Of a DNA stretch of 64,000 nucleotides, positions 37,679 through 48,005 are shown piece after piece. The notes under the pieces are model-generated. The model saw nothing but the letters and a program-made list of their open reading frames with translations, was not told where the DNA came from and did no database searches. The stretch comes from Entomomonas moraniae (GTDB lineage Bacteria; Pseudomonadota; Gammaproteobacteria; Pseudomonadales; Pseudomonadaceae), in contig NZ_CP029822.1 of NCBI RefSeq assembly GCF_003991975.1, positions 2,815,648 through 2,879,647 of the forward strand, in the 5' to 3' direction. Each line of letters begins with the position of its first letter. The stretch's first letter is position 1. Position numbers and translations under genes: made by a program.

Positions 37679-38536
37679 TTGATTGATAATAACTATAAGC
37701 ATCCTTTTGAGAGTTGTTGGGGATCCTGTTGTAATTACCTACTCAATAATAAAGTCATTTTGACAATGAGGCGCAAGCTTTTTAGCTACTTACCATTCTT
37801 GAAGTTGAAGAGTGATGTGACAGACGTAGTCTATATGAATTGGTTGGTTGACCTTGAGGCGTTTAAAGATTATATACCCGAAGGTGTGACCCTTTTTGAA
37901 AAACAAGGACGTGCCTTGTTTACAATTTTGACATATAAACATCATCATTTTTCTCCTGCCTTTTTAGGCCCTTTTCGTAAGTTATTTCCATCTCCTTTAC
38001 AAAGCAATTGGCGACTTTATGTTGATCAATTGCCATTAAAAACAAACAATGACCAAGAGGTCGTGTTATTTTTAAAAAATATTTTAGACAGTCATTTATT
38101 TGCAATAGGTAGCCGCCTTTTTAGTGATGCATTACCTTCGCATTTTGCAGCTTCTTTTACACACAGTAAACAGGGTGATTGTTATGAGACAATAATTACC
38201 CCTGGCGAGGGGAGTGCACCCGAGTTACAGGCACGTTTGACAGAAATGGACTCTCAACATTGGCTACCTGTAGAGTTTGAGTACTACTTTGGCGATATAC
38301 AAAAAGCGCTAGAGTTTATTTGCTTACAAAAAGCAGCTATTTCTTCAATTGGTTCATCAAAAGAAGTTGCTTATGCGGGCATTGATTTACCAGTTGATAT
38401 TGCAACCATTAAACCGATGCAGCTTAATGGTATCCATGTACCTTTTTTAGAAACATTGCAGGGAAATCTATCACAGCCTTTTTGTTTTGTTGTCCCTAGC
38501 GTGCCTTTTACAGTACTTTGGGAGAGAGTTTTATAG
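37679..38536 (+). CDS. DUF2071-like protein, first of a tandem pair
   Basis: This 285-residue protein resembles DUF2071/YqjF-type proteins (acetoacetate-decarboxylase-like fold). Motifs include VYMNWLVDLEAFKDYIPEGV, ILTYKHHHFSPAFLGP, FPSPLQSNWRLYV and LPSHFA. I choose TTG 37679 because GGGGTGAG ends about five bases upstream and the N-terminus (IDNNYKHP) aligns with the paralogue (NNRYRHP). GTG 37670 is an alternative without a ribosome site. The paralogue follows after 86 bp. It lies in an unusual place between tsf and pyrH. Function unknown. Confidence 0.75.
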   Translation: MIDNNYKHPFESCWGSCCNYLLNNKVILTMRRKLFSYLPFLKLKSDVTDVVYMNWLVDLEAFKDYIPEGVTLFEKQGRALFTILTYKHHHFSPAFLGPFRKLFPSPLQSNWRLYVDQLPLKTNNDQEVVLFLKNILDSHLFAIGSRLFSDALPSHFAASFTHSKQGDCYETIITPGEGSAPELQARLTEMDSQHWLPVEFEYYFGDIQKALEFICLQKAAISSIGSSKEVAYAGIDLPVDIATIKPMQLNGIHVPFLETLQGNLSQPFCFVVPSVPFTVLWERVL

Positions 38537-38622
38537 TTTAGTCAGTTGGCATTGTAAGGGATAGTTAGGAGTTATGGTGTATCGTTTCCTTAGAAATGGT
38601 GGTGTCATTTAAGGATAGTTAA

Positions 38623-39483
38623 ATGAAAAATAATAGATATAGGCATCCAACACAGAGCAAATTAGGAACCATTTGCAATATTTTATTTAATAGTAAACTA
38701 ATTTTATTTATAAGGCGAACCGCGTTTTATTGTTTGCCTTTTCCGACCCTGCGCAGTGAAGTGAAAGATGTTGTTTATATGAGCTGGCTTGTGGATAGTA
38801 AAAGCTTGGCTGACTATATTCCAGAGGGTGTTGGAATTTGTGAGCAGCGTGGGCGAACACTGATTACAGTGCTAACCTATCGGCATCATCATTTTGCACC
38901 CGTTTATGTAGGGCCATTAAGAAGAATTTTTCCTTCCCCATTACAGAGTAGTTGGCGTGTATATGTAAATAAGTTACCAAAGAATGATTGTTTAGATAAG
39001 GGGGTTATTCTTTATTTAAAAAACACCTTTGATAGCTTGTTGTTTGCAATGGGAACACGATTAACGAGTGATATAGAACCTTCTCATTTTTCCCCTAAAT
39101 TTATCTTTAATAAAGAGTTTGACCACTACAATATTCATATTGAGGGTGGGATAGGGAGTGCACCTTCATTAGATGCTACTTTGTCGGTTATGGAGGATAA
39201 GGACTGGTTGCCTAAAGAATTTGAAGACTATTTTGGTAGTAAGGAAGCTGCTTTAAGGTTTATTTGTTTACAAGGTTCAGCTATTTGTTATGCAGATTCT
39301 ATTCAGAAGATTGTAAGGGCAGGTATTCGGTTACCTGTTGATCTTTCAACTATTACGCCATTAAAGTTTGAAGAAGGTATAACCCCATTTTTAGATGAAT
39401 TAAATGGAAATCCTTCAGAACCCTTTTGTTTTATAGTGCCTTACATTCCATTTGATGTGTTATGGGAAAAAATTCTAAAGTGA
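38623..39483 (+). CDS. DUF2071-like protein, second of a tandem pair
   Basis: This 286-residue paralogue of the preceding gene is alignable over its full length: DVVYMSWLVDSKSLADYIPEGV, LTYRHHHFAPVYVGP, FPSPLQSSWRVYV, PSHFSPKF and PFCFIVPYIPFDVLWEKIL. Sequence divergence is substantial, so the duplication is not recent. The N-terminus has a hydrophobic patch (ILFNSKLILFIRRTAFYCLPF) that could be a membrane-associated helix. Function unknown. Confidence 0.78.
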   Translation: MKNNRYRHPTQSKLGTICNILFNSKLILFIRRTAFYCLPFPTLRSEVKDVVYMSWLVDSKSLADYIPEGVGICEQRGRTLITVLTYRHHHFAPVYVGPLRRIFPSPLQSSWRVYVNKLPKNDCLDKGVILYLKNTFDSLLFAMGTRLTSDIEPSHFSPKFIFNKEFDHYNIHIEGGIGSAPSLDATLSVMEDKDWLPKEFEDYFGSKEAALRFICLQGSAICYADSIQKIVRAGIRLPVDLSTITPLKFEEGITPFLDELNGNPSEPFCFIVPYIPFDVLWEKILK

Positions 39484-39533
39484 GGTTATGAAATATTTTT
39501 TATATTGTTTATGACGTATCTATAATATTAAAC

Positions 39534-39562
39534 TTGAACAAATGGTAACAATTCGGAATAAT
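39534..39562 (+). promoter_or_regulatory. Candidate sigma-70 promoter for pyrH
   Basis: TTGAAC (39534-39539), 17-bp spacer, AATAAT (39557-39562). It lies 66 bp upstream of pyrH, after the DUF2071 pair, and would drive the pyrH-frr-uppS-cdsA-dxr-rseP-bamA cluster. Confidence 0.5.
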
Positions 39563-39627
39563 GACGCCCCAAATGTTATTGATATTAAAATATAGCCGCT
39601 TAAATAGTTACCTGCAGGAGATTTAAA

Positions 39628-40377
39628 ATGGCTCAGCAAGTGGGATTAAGACAACCACGCTACAAACGCATCTTATTAAAGCTTAGTGGTGAAGCGTTAA
39701 TGGGAAGTGAGAACTTTGGAATAGACCCGAAAGTACTTGACCGTATGGCGCTAGAAATAGGTCAGTTAGTGGGTATTGGAGTGCAGGTCGGGTTGGTTAT
39801 TGGTGGTGGTAATCTATTCAGAGGGGCTGCGTTATCAGCTGTCGGAATGGATAGGGTTACGGGCGACCATATGGGAATGCTGGCCACTGTAATGAATGGC
39901 CTTGCGATGAGAGATGCCTTAGAGCGCTCTAATATTCCTGCTTTGGTTATGTCTGCAATATCAATGGTAGGTGTGACAGACCATTATGACCGCCGTAAGG
40001 CAATGAGACATCTTAACTCTGGGGAAGTTGTAGTTTTCTCAGCAGGAACCGGAAATCCTTTCTTTACAACAGATTCAGCGGCTTGTTTAAGAGCAATTGA
40101 GATTGATGCTGATGTTGTTTTAAAAGCGACTAAAGTGGATGGGGTGTACACCGCTGATCCATTTAAAGATCCTGATGCTAAGAAGTTTGATCGATTAACT
40201 TATGAAGAAGTTTTATCACGTAAGTTGGAAGTAATGGATCTGACCGCTATTTGTTTATGTCAAGATCATAACATGCCGCTTCGTGTGTTTAATATGAATA
40301 AACCCGGTGCCCTTCTTAATATTGTTGTCGGTGGAACTGAGGGTACATTGATTGAGGAAGAAAAGAATGATCAATGA
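39628..40377 (+). CDS. pyrH: UMP kinase
   Basis: PyrH phosphorylates UMP to UDP. The 249 residues belong to the amino-acid-kinase fold, with [13 protein letters not shown] at the start, [13 protein letters not shown], the phosphate-binding [13 protein letters not shown] and [19 protein letters not shown] precedes the ATG. The stop overlaps the frr start by 11 bp. Confidence 0.98.
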   Translation: MAQQVGLRQPRYKRILLKLSGEALMGSENFGIDPKVLDRMALEIGQLVGIGVQVGLVIGGGNLFRGAALSAVGMDRVTGDHMGMLATVMNGLAMRDALERSNIPALVMSAISMVGVTDHYDRRKAMRHLNSGEVVVFSAGTGNPFFTTDSAACLRAIEIDADVVLKATKVDGVYTADPFKDPDAKKFDRLTYEEVLSRKLEVMDLTAICLCQDHNMPLRVFNMNKPGALLNIVVGGTEGTLIEEEKNDQ

Positions 40378-40924
40378 AATTAAAAAAGATACACAAACTC
40401 GTATGCATAAAACGGTTGAGTCATTAGGCCAAGCGTTTGCTAAAATTAGAACAGGTCGCGCACACCCTAGTATTCTTGAATCTATTTCTGTGCCTTATTA
40501 TGGTGTTGATACACCACTCAATCAGGCTGCTAATATCACTGTTGAAGACTCCAGAACGTTGGTAGTGACAGTATTTGATAAAAGCATGGCGCAAGCGGTT
40601 GAAAAAGCGATTATGACATCAGATTTAGGATTAAATCCTGCTTCTGCGGGCACTGTTATCCGTGTTCCTATGCCACCTTTAACTGAAGAAACTCGTAAAG
40701 GTTATACAAAGCAAGCACGTTCTGAGGCGGAAAACGCACGGGTAGCGATTCGAAATATTCGACGTGATGCTATTACGCAATTAAAAGATTTGCTGAAAGA
40801 TAAAGAAATCAGTGAAGATGAAGATCGACGTGCTCAAGATGAGATTCAAAAAATAACAGATAAATTTATCGCTGAGGTTGATAAAGCATTAGAGCAGAAA
40901 GAAACTGATTTAATGGCTGTCTAA
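40367..40924 (+). CDS. frr: Ribosome recycling factor
   Basis: RRF splits post-termination ribosomes with EF-G. From ATG 40367 the protein has 185 residues, exactly the E. coli length, beginning [20 protein letters not shown]. It contains [15 protein letters not shown] and ends in the conserved long helix. The upstream in-frame ATG-less extension from 40352 lies inside pyrH. The 11-bp overlap with pyrH implies coupling. Confidence 0.97.
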   Translation: MINEIKKDTQTRMHKTVESLGQAFAKIRTGRAHPSILESISVPYYGVDTPLNQAANITVEDSRTLVVTVFDKSMAQAVEKAIMTSDLGLNPASAGTVIRVPMPPLTEETRKGYTKQARSEAENARVAIRNIRRDAITQLKDLLKDKEISEDEDRRAQDEIQKITDKFIAEVDKALEQKETDLMAV

Positions 40925-40934
40925 TAAACTGTTT

Positions 40935-41684
40935 ATGAAAGACACAAAGCAGTTTATTGCTTCTGCAATACCAAGGCATGTAGCAATTATTATGGATGGT
41001 AATAATCGTTGGGCAAAAAAACGATTATTACCCCATGTGGCAGGCCATAGAGCTGGTGTTGCGGCTGTACGTGCAGTTGTGGAGGTTTGCATTGAGTCGG
41101 GGATTGAAGTTTTAACTTTATTTGCTTTTTCTAGCGAGAATTGGCAAAGGCCGGCAGTCGAAGTACAAGCACTTATGAAACTGTTTTTATGGGCGCTAAA
41201 ACAAGAAGTTAAAAAGTTGAATCAGCATAATGTGCGATTAAAAATCATTGGTGAGCGCTCTGCATTTAGTCAAGAGCTACAAAGCTCAATGAAAGAAGCT
41301 GAGAATTTAACATCAAATAATAATGGTTTGGTATTACAAATTGCAGCTAATTATGGTGGGCAGTGGGACATCTTACAAGCCACTCAGAAAATAGCCAACG
41401 ATGTAGTAGCAGGCAATATACAACCCGATGAAATTACAATCAACCATATAGAAAATTATTTAGTAACATCTCCTCTTGTTATGCCTGATTTATGTATTCG
41501 TACAGGTGGAGAACATAGGATTAGTAATTTCTTATTATGGCAGTTAGCTTATACAGAGCTTTATTTTTCAGAAATGTTTTGGCCCGATTTTAAGCATGAA
41601 GCTATGCGTGAAGCATTGGCTGATTTTGCCGCAAGGCAGCGTCGCTTTGGTAAAACTAGCGAGCAAATAGAGCGAGGAGAGTAG
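40935..41684 (+). CDS. uppS: Undecaprenyl diphosphate synthase (cis-prenyltransferase)
   Basis: UppS makes the C55 lipid carrier for peptidoglycan and O-antigen. The 249 residues show HVAIIMDGNNRWAKKR (catalytic Asp in the first motif), FAFSSENWQRP and the C-terminal RTGGEHRISNFLLWQLAYTE. Ten bases separate it from frr. Confidence 0.98.
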   Translation: MKDTKQFIASAIPRHVAIIMDGNNRWAKKRLLPHVAGHRAGVAAVRAVVEVCIESGIEVLTLFAFSSENWQRPAVEVQALMKLFLWALKQEVKKLNQHNVRLKIIGERSAFSQELQSSMKEAENLTSNNNGLVLQIAANYGGQWDILQATQKIANDVVAGNIQPDEITINHIENYLVTSPLVMPDLCIRTGGEHRISNFLLWQLAYTELYFSEMFWPDFKHEAMREALADFAARQRRFGKTSEQIERGE

Positions 41685-41687
41685 AAC

Positions 41688-42494
41688 ATGTTAAAACAAC
41701 GAGTATTAACAGCATTGGTACTTATTCCTATTGCTTTATGGGGGTTTTTCTATCTGGATGGTCGCGCTTTTGCTATTTTTGTTGGTGCAGTAGTGACAAT
41801 AGGTGCATGGGAATGGGCAAGATTGGCAGGGCTCGAAGAGTCAAATAGTCGCTTAACCTATGCAGGTATTTGCGCATTGCTCCTCATCTTGTTGTGGAAT
41901 ATGCCTTCAGTCGCTAGATTAGTTGTATTGCTAGGTATTTTTTGGTGGGGGTTTGCTTGGTTATTAGTGCTGGGCTTTCCAGATTCAGCGAGTTATTGGA
42001 AAAATAACACAACAAAATATGTAATAGGATTACTCATTTTATTACCTGCTTGGCAGGGGCTTATGTTATTAAAGCAAGATGAGTATGGTAATTGGATTAT
42101 TTTTAGTATTATGCTCTTTGTTTGGGCGGCTGACATTGGCGCGTATTTTGCTGGGAGAACATGGGGTAAAGATAAACTTGCTCCTAAAGTAAGTCCGGGC
42201 AAAAGCTGGCAGGGTCTATGGGGAGGCATGCTAGCGGCAGTTGTTGTCGGCTTAATTATTTATATGAAAACAAATATTTTCGACGATAAGTTACTTATTG
42301 GCTTAATTTGTTTAGTTATTTTAGTGACTTTCTCCGTCCTAGGTGATTTAACAGAAAGTATGTTTAAACGCGAAGTGGGTCTTAAAGACAGCAGTAATTT
42401 ATTACCGGGGCATGGTGGCGTATTAGACAGAATCGATAGTCTAACCGCAGCGATACCAGTTGCTGTTTTATTGTTATGGGTTCTTGGTAGCTAA
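41688..42494 (+). CDS. cdsA: Phosphatidate cytidylyltransferase
   Basis: CdsA makes CDP-diacylglycerol for all phospholipids. The 268 residues have about seven membrane segments and end with the family signature [20 protein letters not shown] near 225-244, after [16 protein letters not shown]. It follows uppS by three bases and precedes dxr by two. Confidence 0.97.
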   Translation: MLKQRVLTALVLIPIALWGFFYLDGRAFAIFVGAVVTIGAWEWARLAGLEESNSRLTYAGICALLLILLWNMPSVARLVVLLGIFWWGFAWLLVLGFPDSASYWKNNTTKYVIGLLILLPAWQGLMLLKQDEYGNWIIFSIMLFVWAADIGAYFAGRTWGKDKLAPKVSPGKSWQGLWGGMLAAVVVGLIIYMKTNIFDDKLLIGLICLVILVTFSVLGDLTESMFKREVGLKDSSNLLPGHGGVLDRIDSLTAAIPVAVLLLWVLGS

Positions 42495-42496
42495 TT

Positions 42497-43678
42497 GTGC
42501 AACGTATTTGTGTTTTAGGAGCAACTGGCTCTATTGGTAAAAGTACTCTAGATGTTATTGCAAGACATCCAGAGTGTTACGAAGCGTTTGCATTGACCGC
42601 ACATACAAGGATTGCAGAGTTAGTACAGTTATGTATTCAGTTTCGTCCTCAGTATGCCGTTGTTGCTAATGAGGCCAATAGGCTTTCTGTTCAGCAAAGT
42701 CTTCAAGAAAATGGCATTAAAACTGAAGTTTTGAGTGGTTCTCAAGCGTTATGTGATGTCGCTAGTCATCCAGATGTAGATGCCGTGATGGCCGCTATTA
42801 TCGGGGCAGCAGGCTTATTGCCAACACTTTCTGCAGTAAAAACAGGAAAGAAAATCCTGTTAGCTAATAAAGAAGCATTGGTTATGTCTGGTGCTTTATT
42901 TATGCAGGCAGTTGAAGATTATCATGCTACATTATTGCCTATTGATAGTGAACATAATGCTGTATTTCAGTGCATGCCGAGCTCTTTTAAAAGAAACTTA
43001 GATGAAGTGGGCGTGGAGCGAATATTACTGACAGCATCTGGTGGTCCATTCCGAAATACGCCAAAAGAACAGTTAGTTAATGTAACGCCAGAACAAGCCT
43101 GTGCACATCCCAATTGGTCTATGGGGCGAAAAATCTCTGTTGATTCAGCCACTATGATGAATAAAGGGCTTGAGTTTATTGAAGCCTGTTGGCTTTTCAA
43201 TGCACAGCCTGAACAGATCGAGGTGGTTATTCATCCTCAGAGTATTATTCACTCTATGGTTGCTTATACTGATGGTAGTGTATTAGCAGAGTTAGGCAAT
43301 CCTGATATGCGTACGCCAATAGCTCATGCGCTGGCATGGCCAAAGAGAATAGCATCTGGCGTTGCACCCCTTGATTTATTTAAGATAGCACAACTAGATT
43401 TTCATCAACCTGATAACGAACGTTTTCCTTGTTTAAAATTGGCCGAGCAGGCTATGATTACCAGAGGTACGGCTCCTGCTATTTTAAATGCAGCTAATGA
43501 AGTGGCTGTTGCAGCGTTTTTACAAAGTAAGATAAAGTTCACAGAAATTGTACAGTTAATTGATTATGTATTAGATAAGCAGCCAGTCATTCAGGCTGAC
43601 TCTCTTGAAACTATTCTGCAAGAAGATGCAGAAGCGCGAAAGTCTTCGTGTAACTATCTGAAAAAGCTAGGAAAGTAG
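42497..43678 (+). CDS. dxr: 1-deoxy-D-xylulose 5-phosphate reductoisomerase
   Basis: Dxr commits the MEP pathway to isoprenoids, supplying UppS. The 393 residues have the NADPH motif [25 protein letters not shown] and the metal/substrate motif [11 protein letters not shown], then [19 protein letters not shown]. The start is GTG at 42497, two bases after the cdsA stop. Confidence 0.97.
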   Translation: MQRICVLGATGSIGKSTLDVIARHPECYEAFALTAHTRIAELVQLCIQFRPQYAVVANEANRLSVQQSLQENGIKTEVLSGSQALCDVASHPDVDAVMAAIIGAAGLLPTLSAVKTGKKILLANKEALVMSGALFMQAVEDYHATLLPIDSEHNAVFQCMPSSFKRNLDEVGVERILLTASGGPFRNTPKEQLVNVTPEQACAHPNWSMGRKISVDSATMMNKGLEFIEACWLFNAQPEQIEVVIHPQSIIHSMVAYTDGSVLAELGNPDMRTPIAHALAWPKRIASGVAPLDLFKIAQLDFHQPDNERFPCLKLAEQAMITRGTAPAILNAANEVAVAAFLQSKIKFTEIVQLIDYVLDKQPVIQADSLETILQEDAEARKSSCNYLKKLGK

Positions 43679-43687
43679 TGTTCTAAT

Positions 43688-45031
43688 ATGTCAATGTTAT
43701 TTGGAGCGATTATTGCTTTAGGTGTACTAGTCACCATTCATGAGTTTGGTCATTTTTGGGTGGCTCGCCGTTGTGGTGTTGAAGTAATACGTTTTTCTAT
43801 TGGTTTTGGTAAACCATTAGTTCGTTGGCATGATCGCTTAGGGACAGAGTATGTAATTGCTATGATCCCTCTGGGTGGTTATGTGAAAATGCTGGATGAG
43901 CGCGAGACCGATCAGCAAATCCCACCCGAGAAGTTGCCTTACGCTTTTAATCGTAAGTCTGTTGGAAGGCGTATGGCTATTGTCGTCGCAGGGCCTGTTG
44001 CAAATTTCATTTTGGCTATTCTGATTTTTTTTGTATTAGCTCTTGTCGGTTCTAAAGAACCTATTCCCATTATTGAAAAAGTTTCTCCAGAAAGTATTGC
44101 AAGTGCTGCTGGGCTTAAGCCAATGACAGAGATCCTTGCCGTTGATGATGTATCCACACAGACGTGGGGAGATGTTTCTTTACAGCTTTTTAAGCGATTG
44201 GGTGAGACAGGGAGTATTACCCTTAGAGTAAAAGAAGATGATCAAGAAAAACTGTACCCATTAGCTATTAATGACTGGTTGCGGGGTGTCGCACAACCCG
44301 ACGTTTTCTCAGGGATAGGCATAAAACCTTATCGCCCCCCCATTCAAATTCTTTTAAGTGGCGTGACTGCTGGAGGAGCCGCTGAGAAGGCCGGTTTAAA
44401 AGGTGGTGATGTATTAAATTACTTTAATGATCAGCCAATTACAGGATTTCAGATGTTAACGGATGAAATCAAAAAAATGCCCTATCAAAATGTAAAGATT
44501 GGCTATGAGCGTAATGGTCAAAATTATGTTGCTAATGTTAGATTAATGACGATGCCCGATGATTCAAGTCTGGGTTATATGGGTGTTGAGTTATCGGGTA
44601 AAATGGATTGGCCAGAAACAAAGTTACGTCATGTGAATTATAGTTTAAGCGATTCATTATTAAGGTCGTTTGAGCAAACGTGGGCATTTAGTTTTGTGAC
44701 ATTAACCTCTATTAAGAAAATGTTTACAGGGCAGGTGTCAGTAAAGAATCTAAGTGGCCCTATTTCGATTGTAAAAGTGGCTGGTTCTAGTTTTAGTTCA
44801 GGATTTCTTTATTTCTTAAAGTTTTTGGCGCTGTTCAGCATCAGTTTGGGAGTGCTGAATCTCTTACCAATACCTGTATTAGATGGTGGCCATTTGCTGT
44901 TTTATATCATTGAATGGGTAAGAGGACACCCTCTATCTGACGAAATACAAGGGATGGCGTTACAACTTGGCATATTTTTAATGATTGGTGTGATGTTATT
45001 TGCTATTATGAATGACTTAAATTGGTTATAA
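43688..45031 (+). CDS. rseP: Site-2 protease RseP (RIP zinc metalloprotease)
   Basis: RseP cleaves anti-sigma factor RseA/MucA within the membrane. The 447 residues have the zinc motif H18-E-F-G-H22 in the first membrane helix, two tandem PDZ domains (about 125-195 and 220-285) and the third zinc ligand in NLLPIPVLDGGHLLFY. It sits between dxr and bamA, as in Pseudomonas and E. coli. Confidence 0.97.
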   Translation: MSMLFGAIIALGVLVTIHEFGHFWVARRCGVEVIRFSIGFGKPLVRWHDRLGTEYVIAMIPLGGYVKMLDERETDQQIPPEKLPYAFNRKSVGRRMAIVVAGPVANFILAILIFFVLALVGSKEPIPIIEKVSPESIASAAGLKPMTEILAVDDVSTQTWGDVSLQLFKRLGETGSITLRVKEDDQEKLYPLAINDWLRGVAQPDVFSGIGIKPYRPPIQILLSGVTAGGAAEKAGLKGGDVLNYFNDQPITGFQMLTDEIKKMPYQNVKIGYERNGQNYVANVRLMTMPDDSSLGYMGVELSGKMDWPETKLRHVNYSLSDSLLRSFEQTWAFSFVTLTSIKKMFTGQVSVKNLSGPISIVKVAGSSFSSGFLYFLKFLALFSISLGVLNLLPIPVLDGGHLLFYIIEWVRGHPLSDEIQGMALQLGIFLMIGVMLFAIMNDLNWL

Positions 45032-45089
45032 TGCAGAATTTAAAGTTTGATTTTATTGTTCAGGTATTATTCAGGATAAAAAGGACAGC

Positions 45090-47447
45090 ATGAAATATTT
45101 GTTACTACCCCTAGTCTTTGCTGCTGCAATCTCTCCAAGGATTTATGCAGAGTCCTTTACTATTTCTGATATTCGAATTAATGGACTACAGCGGGTCTCA
45201 GCAGGCAGTGTCTTCACCGTATTACCCATCAAGATTAATGACGAAGTTGATGAAGATATGCTAGCCGAAGCCTCTCGTGCTTTGTTTAGATCAGGTTATT
45301 TTCAAGATATACAGTTAAGTCGTAGTGGCAATGTACTGATTATTACGGTTGTTGAAAGACCGACGATTTCTAGTATTGATATTACTGGTAATAAAGCTAT
45401 CAAAACAGAGGATTTGTTGAAAGGTTTACGCCAAGCTGGTCTAGCAGATGGCGAAATTTTTCAACAAGTAACATTAGAACGTGTACGTAATGAACTGCTA
45501 CGCCAATATGTTGCTCAGGGACGTTATTCCGCCAATATTGAGACAGAAGTTATTTCTGAGCCGAGAAACCGCGTTCGTTTAAAAATTAAAATAGATGAAG
45601 GTGTTGTTGCCTCCATTGCTAACATCAATATTGTAGGGGATACAGTATTTCCTGAAGATACATTAACTAACTTGTTTGAATTGAAAACAAAGAAGTGGTA
45701 TCGCTTTTTTAGTAGCAGTGACAAATATTCTCGCGAAAAATTAGCGGGTGATTTAGAGCGTTTGCGCTCTTATTATATGGATCGTGGTTATGTAAATATG
45801 GATATTTCTTCGACCCAAGTATCTATAACACCTGATAAAAAGAGTGTTTACATCACAGTAAATATTGATGAAGGTGAGAAATTCCATATTAGTAATATTA
45901 AGCTTGCTGGTGATTTAAAGTTACAAGAAAGTGCTTTGCGTGATCTTTTGCTAGTAAAAAGTGGACAAGTATTCTCTCGTAAATTAATGATTACATCCTC
46001 TGAGTTAATCAGCCGAAGATTAGGAAATGAAGGTTATGCTTTTGCGGATGTTCGTGGAATTCCTGAAATTAATGCTGAAAATAAAACGGTTTCTATTACT
46101 TTTACGGTTGATCCTGGTAAGCGTGTTTACGTTAATCGAATTAATTTCCGAGGTAATACGAAAACGGAAGATGTTGTTTTACGTCGTGAGATGCGTCAAA
46201 TGGAGGGAGGATGGGCCTCTACTTATTTGATTGACCAGTCAAAAACGCGTTTAGAGCGATTAGGGTATTTCAAAGAAGTAAAGGTTGAAACACCTAGTGT
46301 TCCGGGTATTGATGACCAAATTGATGTGAACTATACCGTTGAAGAGCAACCTTCTGGCTCTATATCTGCTTCTGTCGGGTTTGCGCAAAGCTCAGGACTT
46401 GTTTTAGGTGGTTCTATCAAGCAAGATAACTTTTTAGGCACAGGTAATAAAGTAGGTATTGGTATGACACGTAGTGACTATCAAACCAATTTAAACTTTA
46501 GCTACTTGAACCCTTACTGGACCGTTGATGGTGTTAGTTTAGGTTATAACGTTTTCTATAGAACTACTGACTATTCTAAATTAGATGTGGATTATACAAG
46601 TTACTCTGTTGATAGCTTGGGTGCAGGTTTTAGTTTTGGTTATCCGATTAGTGAAACCTCTAGTGTCAACTATGGCCTAGTTGTCCAAAATGATAAAATC
46701 AAAACAGGTAATGCAAGTGCTGAAGAAGTTTATGACTTTACAGATAAATACGGTACTAACTATTTAAACTATAAGTTAAATGTTGGTTGGGGCAAGTCTA
46801 CGCTAAATCGTGGTTTACTTCCTACAAGAGGCGGTTCGCAGTCCTTATCTCTAGAAGTGGCTATTCCAGGAAGTGATTTGACATTCTATAAGATAGATTA
46901 TAGTGCCCAATACTTTAAACCGATTACAGATAGTTATGTATTACGCTTCCATACGGATTTAGGCTATGGTGACGGTTATGGCTCAACGAAGATACTGCCT
47001 TTCTATGAAAACTATTATGCAGGTGGTTATAACTCAGTACGTGGATTTAAAGATGGTTCATTGGGTCCTCGTAGTACGCGAAGCTATAGATATTATAATA
47101 GCTATTATGCTAATGATTGGAGCGATGATGATGACCCATTTGGTGGTAATATTTTAATCACTGGTGGTGTAGAGTTGATTGTTCCAACACCTTTTGTCAG
47201 TGATCAACGATCAATAAGAACGTCTATTTTTTGGGATGCGGGTAATGTGTTTAGTAACAATTGTCCACTTTCAACAACCAAATACTGTAATAATCCAAAC
47301 TTTGGTGACTTAGCAAGTTCTGTTGGTGTTGGTGTTACGTGGGTGACTGCATTTGGGCCTCTAAGCTTTAGTTTAGCTGCTCCGATTAAAAAACCCGACG
47401 GTGCTGACACTCAAATATTCCAGTTCTCATTGGGACAAACCTTCTAA
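45090..47447 (+). CDS. bamA: Outer-membrane assembly factor BamA
   Basis: BamA is the essential insertase for beta-barrel proteins, including the receptors and autotransporters of this window. The 785-residue precursor has a signal peptide (cleavage near IYAES, 20-22), five POTRA domains to about residue 420 and a 16-stranded barrel with the lid motif GGYNSVRGFKDGSLGPR near 644-660, ending in FSLGQTF. An Asp/Tyr-rich stretch (YYANDWSDDDDPFGG) in an extracellular loop is locally unusual. AAAAAGGAC precedes the start. Confidence 0.98.
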   Translation: MKYLLLPLVFAAAISPRIYAESFTISDIRINGLQRVSAGSVFTVLPIKINDEVDEDMLAEASRALFRSGYFQDIQLSRSGNVLIITVVERPTISSIDITGNKAIKTEDLLKGLRQAGLADGEIFQQVTLERVRNELLRQYVAQGRYSANIETEVISEPRNRVRLKIKIDEGVVASIANINIVGDTVFPEDTLTNLFELKTKKWYRFFSSSDKYSREKLAGDLERLRSYYMDRGYVNMDISSTQVSITPDKKSVYITVNIDEGEKFHISNIKLAGDLKLQESALRDLLLVKSGQVFSRKLMITSSELISRRLGNEGYAFADVRGIPEINAENKTVSITFTVDPGKRVYVNRINFRGNTKTEDVVLRREMRQMEGGWASTYLIDQSKTRLERLGYFKEVKVETPSVPGIDDQIDVNYTVEEQPSGSISASVGFAQSSGLVLGGSIKQDNFLGTGNKVGIGMTRSDYQTNLNFSYLNPYWTVDGVSLGYNVFYRTTDYSKLDVDYTSYSVDSLGAGFSFGYPISETSSVNYGLVVQNDKIKTGNASAEEVYDFTDKYGTNYLNYKLNVGWGKSTLNRGLLPTRGGSQSLSLEVAIPGSDLTFYKIDYSAQYFKPITDSYVLRFHTDLGYGDGYGSTKILPFYENYYAGGYNSVRGFKDGSLGPRSTRSYRYYNSYYANDWSDDDDPFGGNILITGGVELIVPTPFVSDQRSIRTSIFWDAGNVFSNNCPLSTTKYCNNPNFGDLASSVGVGVTWVTAFGPLSFSLAAPIKKPDGADTQIFQFSLGQTF

Positions 47448-47492
47448 TAAGTTAATAGTTTATAAATATTGTAAGTATCAGGAGTATAGTTT

Positions 47493-47996
47493 ATGCGTAA
47501 ATACACCAAGTACGTGCTAGTCGCTCTTTTAGCCGTCAGCGCACCAGCTTTTGCTGAGATGAAAGTTGCTGTCTTGAATTATCAAATGGCTTTACTTGAG
47601 TCGGATGTAGCACAAAAGTACGCAAAGGATTCTGAAAAGCGTTTTGGGCCAAGAGTTCAGAAATTAAAAGCATTAGAAGAGCAAGCTAAAAAAATTCAAG
47701 ATAATTTAGTTAAAAATAGCTCAAAAATGCAGCAGGCAGAAAGAGAACGCTTAGAGCTAGAACTTAACCAAAAAGCACGTGATTTTCAAGTTCAGTCTAA
47801 AGAGTTAAATGATAGTAAGATGAAAGCTGATCAAGACATGCTTAAAATTCTTAAACCAAAATTAGATAAAGCAGTTGAAGAATCTTTGAAAGCAGGCGGA
47901 TATGATTTAGTATTAGAAAGTGGTGCTGTTGTTGATGTAAAACCACAATATGATATTACTAAACAAGTTATCGACCGTTTAAATAAAATGAAATAA
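47493..47996 (+). CDS. skp: Periplasmic chaperone Skp/OmpH
   Basis: Skp holds unfolded outer-membrane proteins in the periplasm. The 167-residue precursor has a signal peptide ending APAFA-EM (after A21) and a long charged coiled-coil (about 50-130), then VLESGAVVDVKPQYDIT. It lies between bamA and lpxD, the usual place. Confidence 0.95.
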   Translation: MRKYTKYVLVALLAVSAPAFAEMKVAVLNYQMALLESDVAQKYAKDSEKRFGPRVQKLKALEEQAKKIQDNLVKNSSKMQQAERERLELELNQKARDFQVQSKELNDSKMKADQDMLKILKPKLDKAVEESLKAGGYDLVLESGAVVDVKPQYDITKQVIDRLNKMK

Positions 47997-48005
47997 GGCG
48001 TTATT

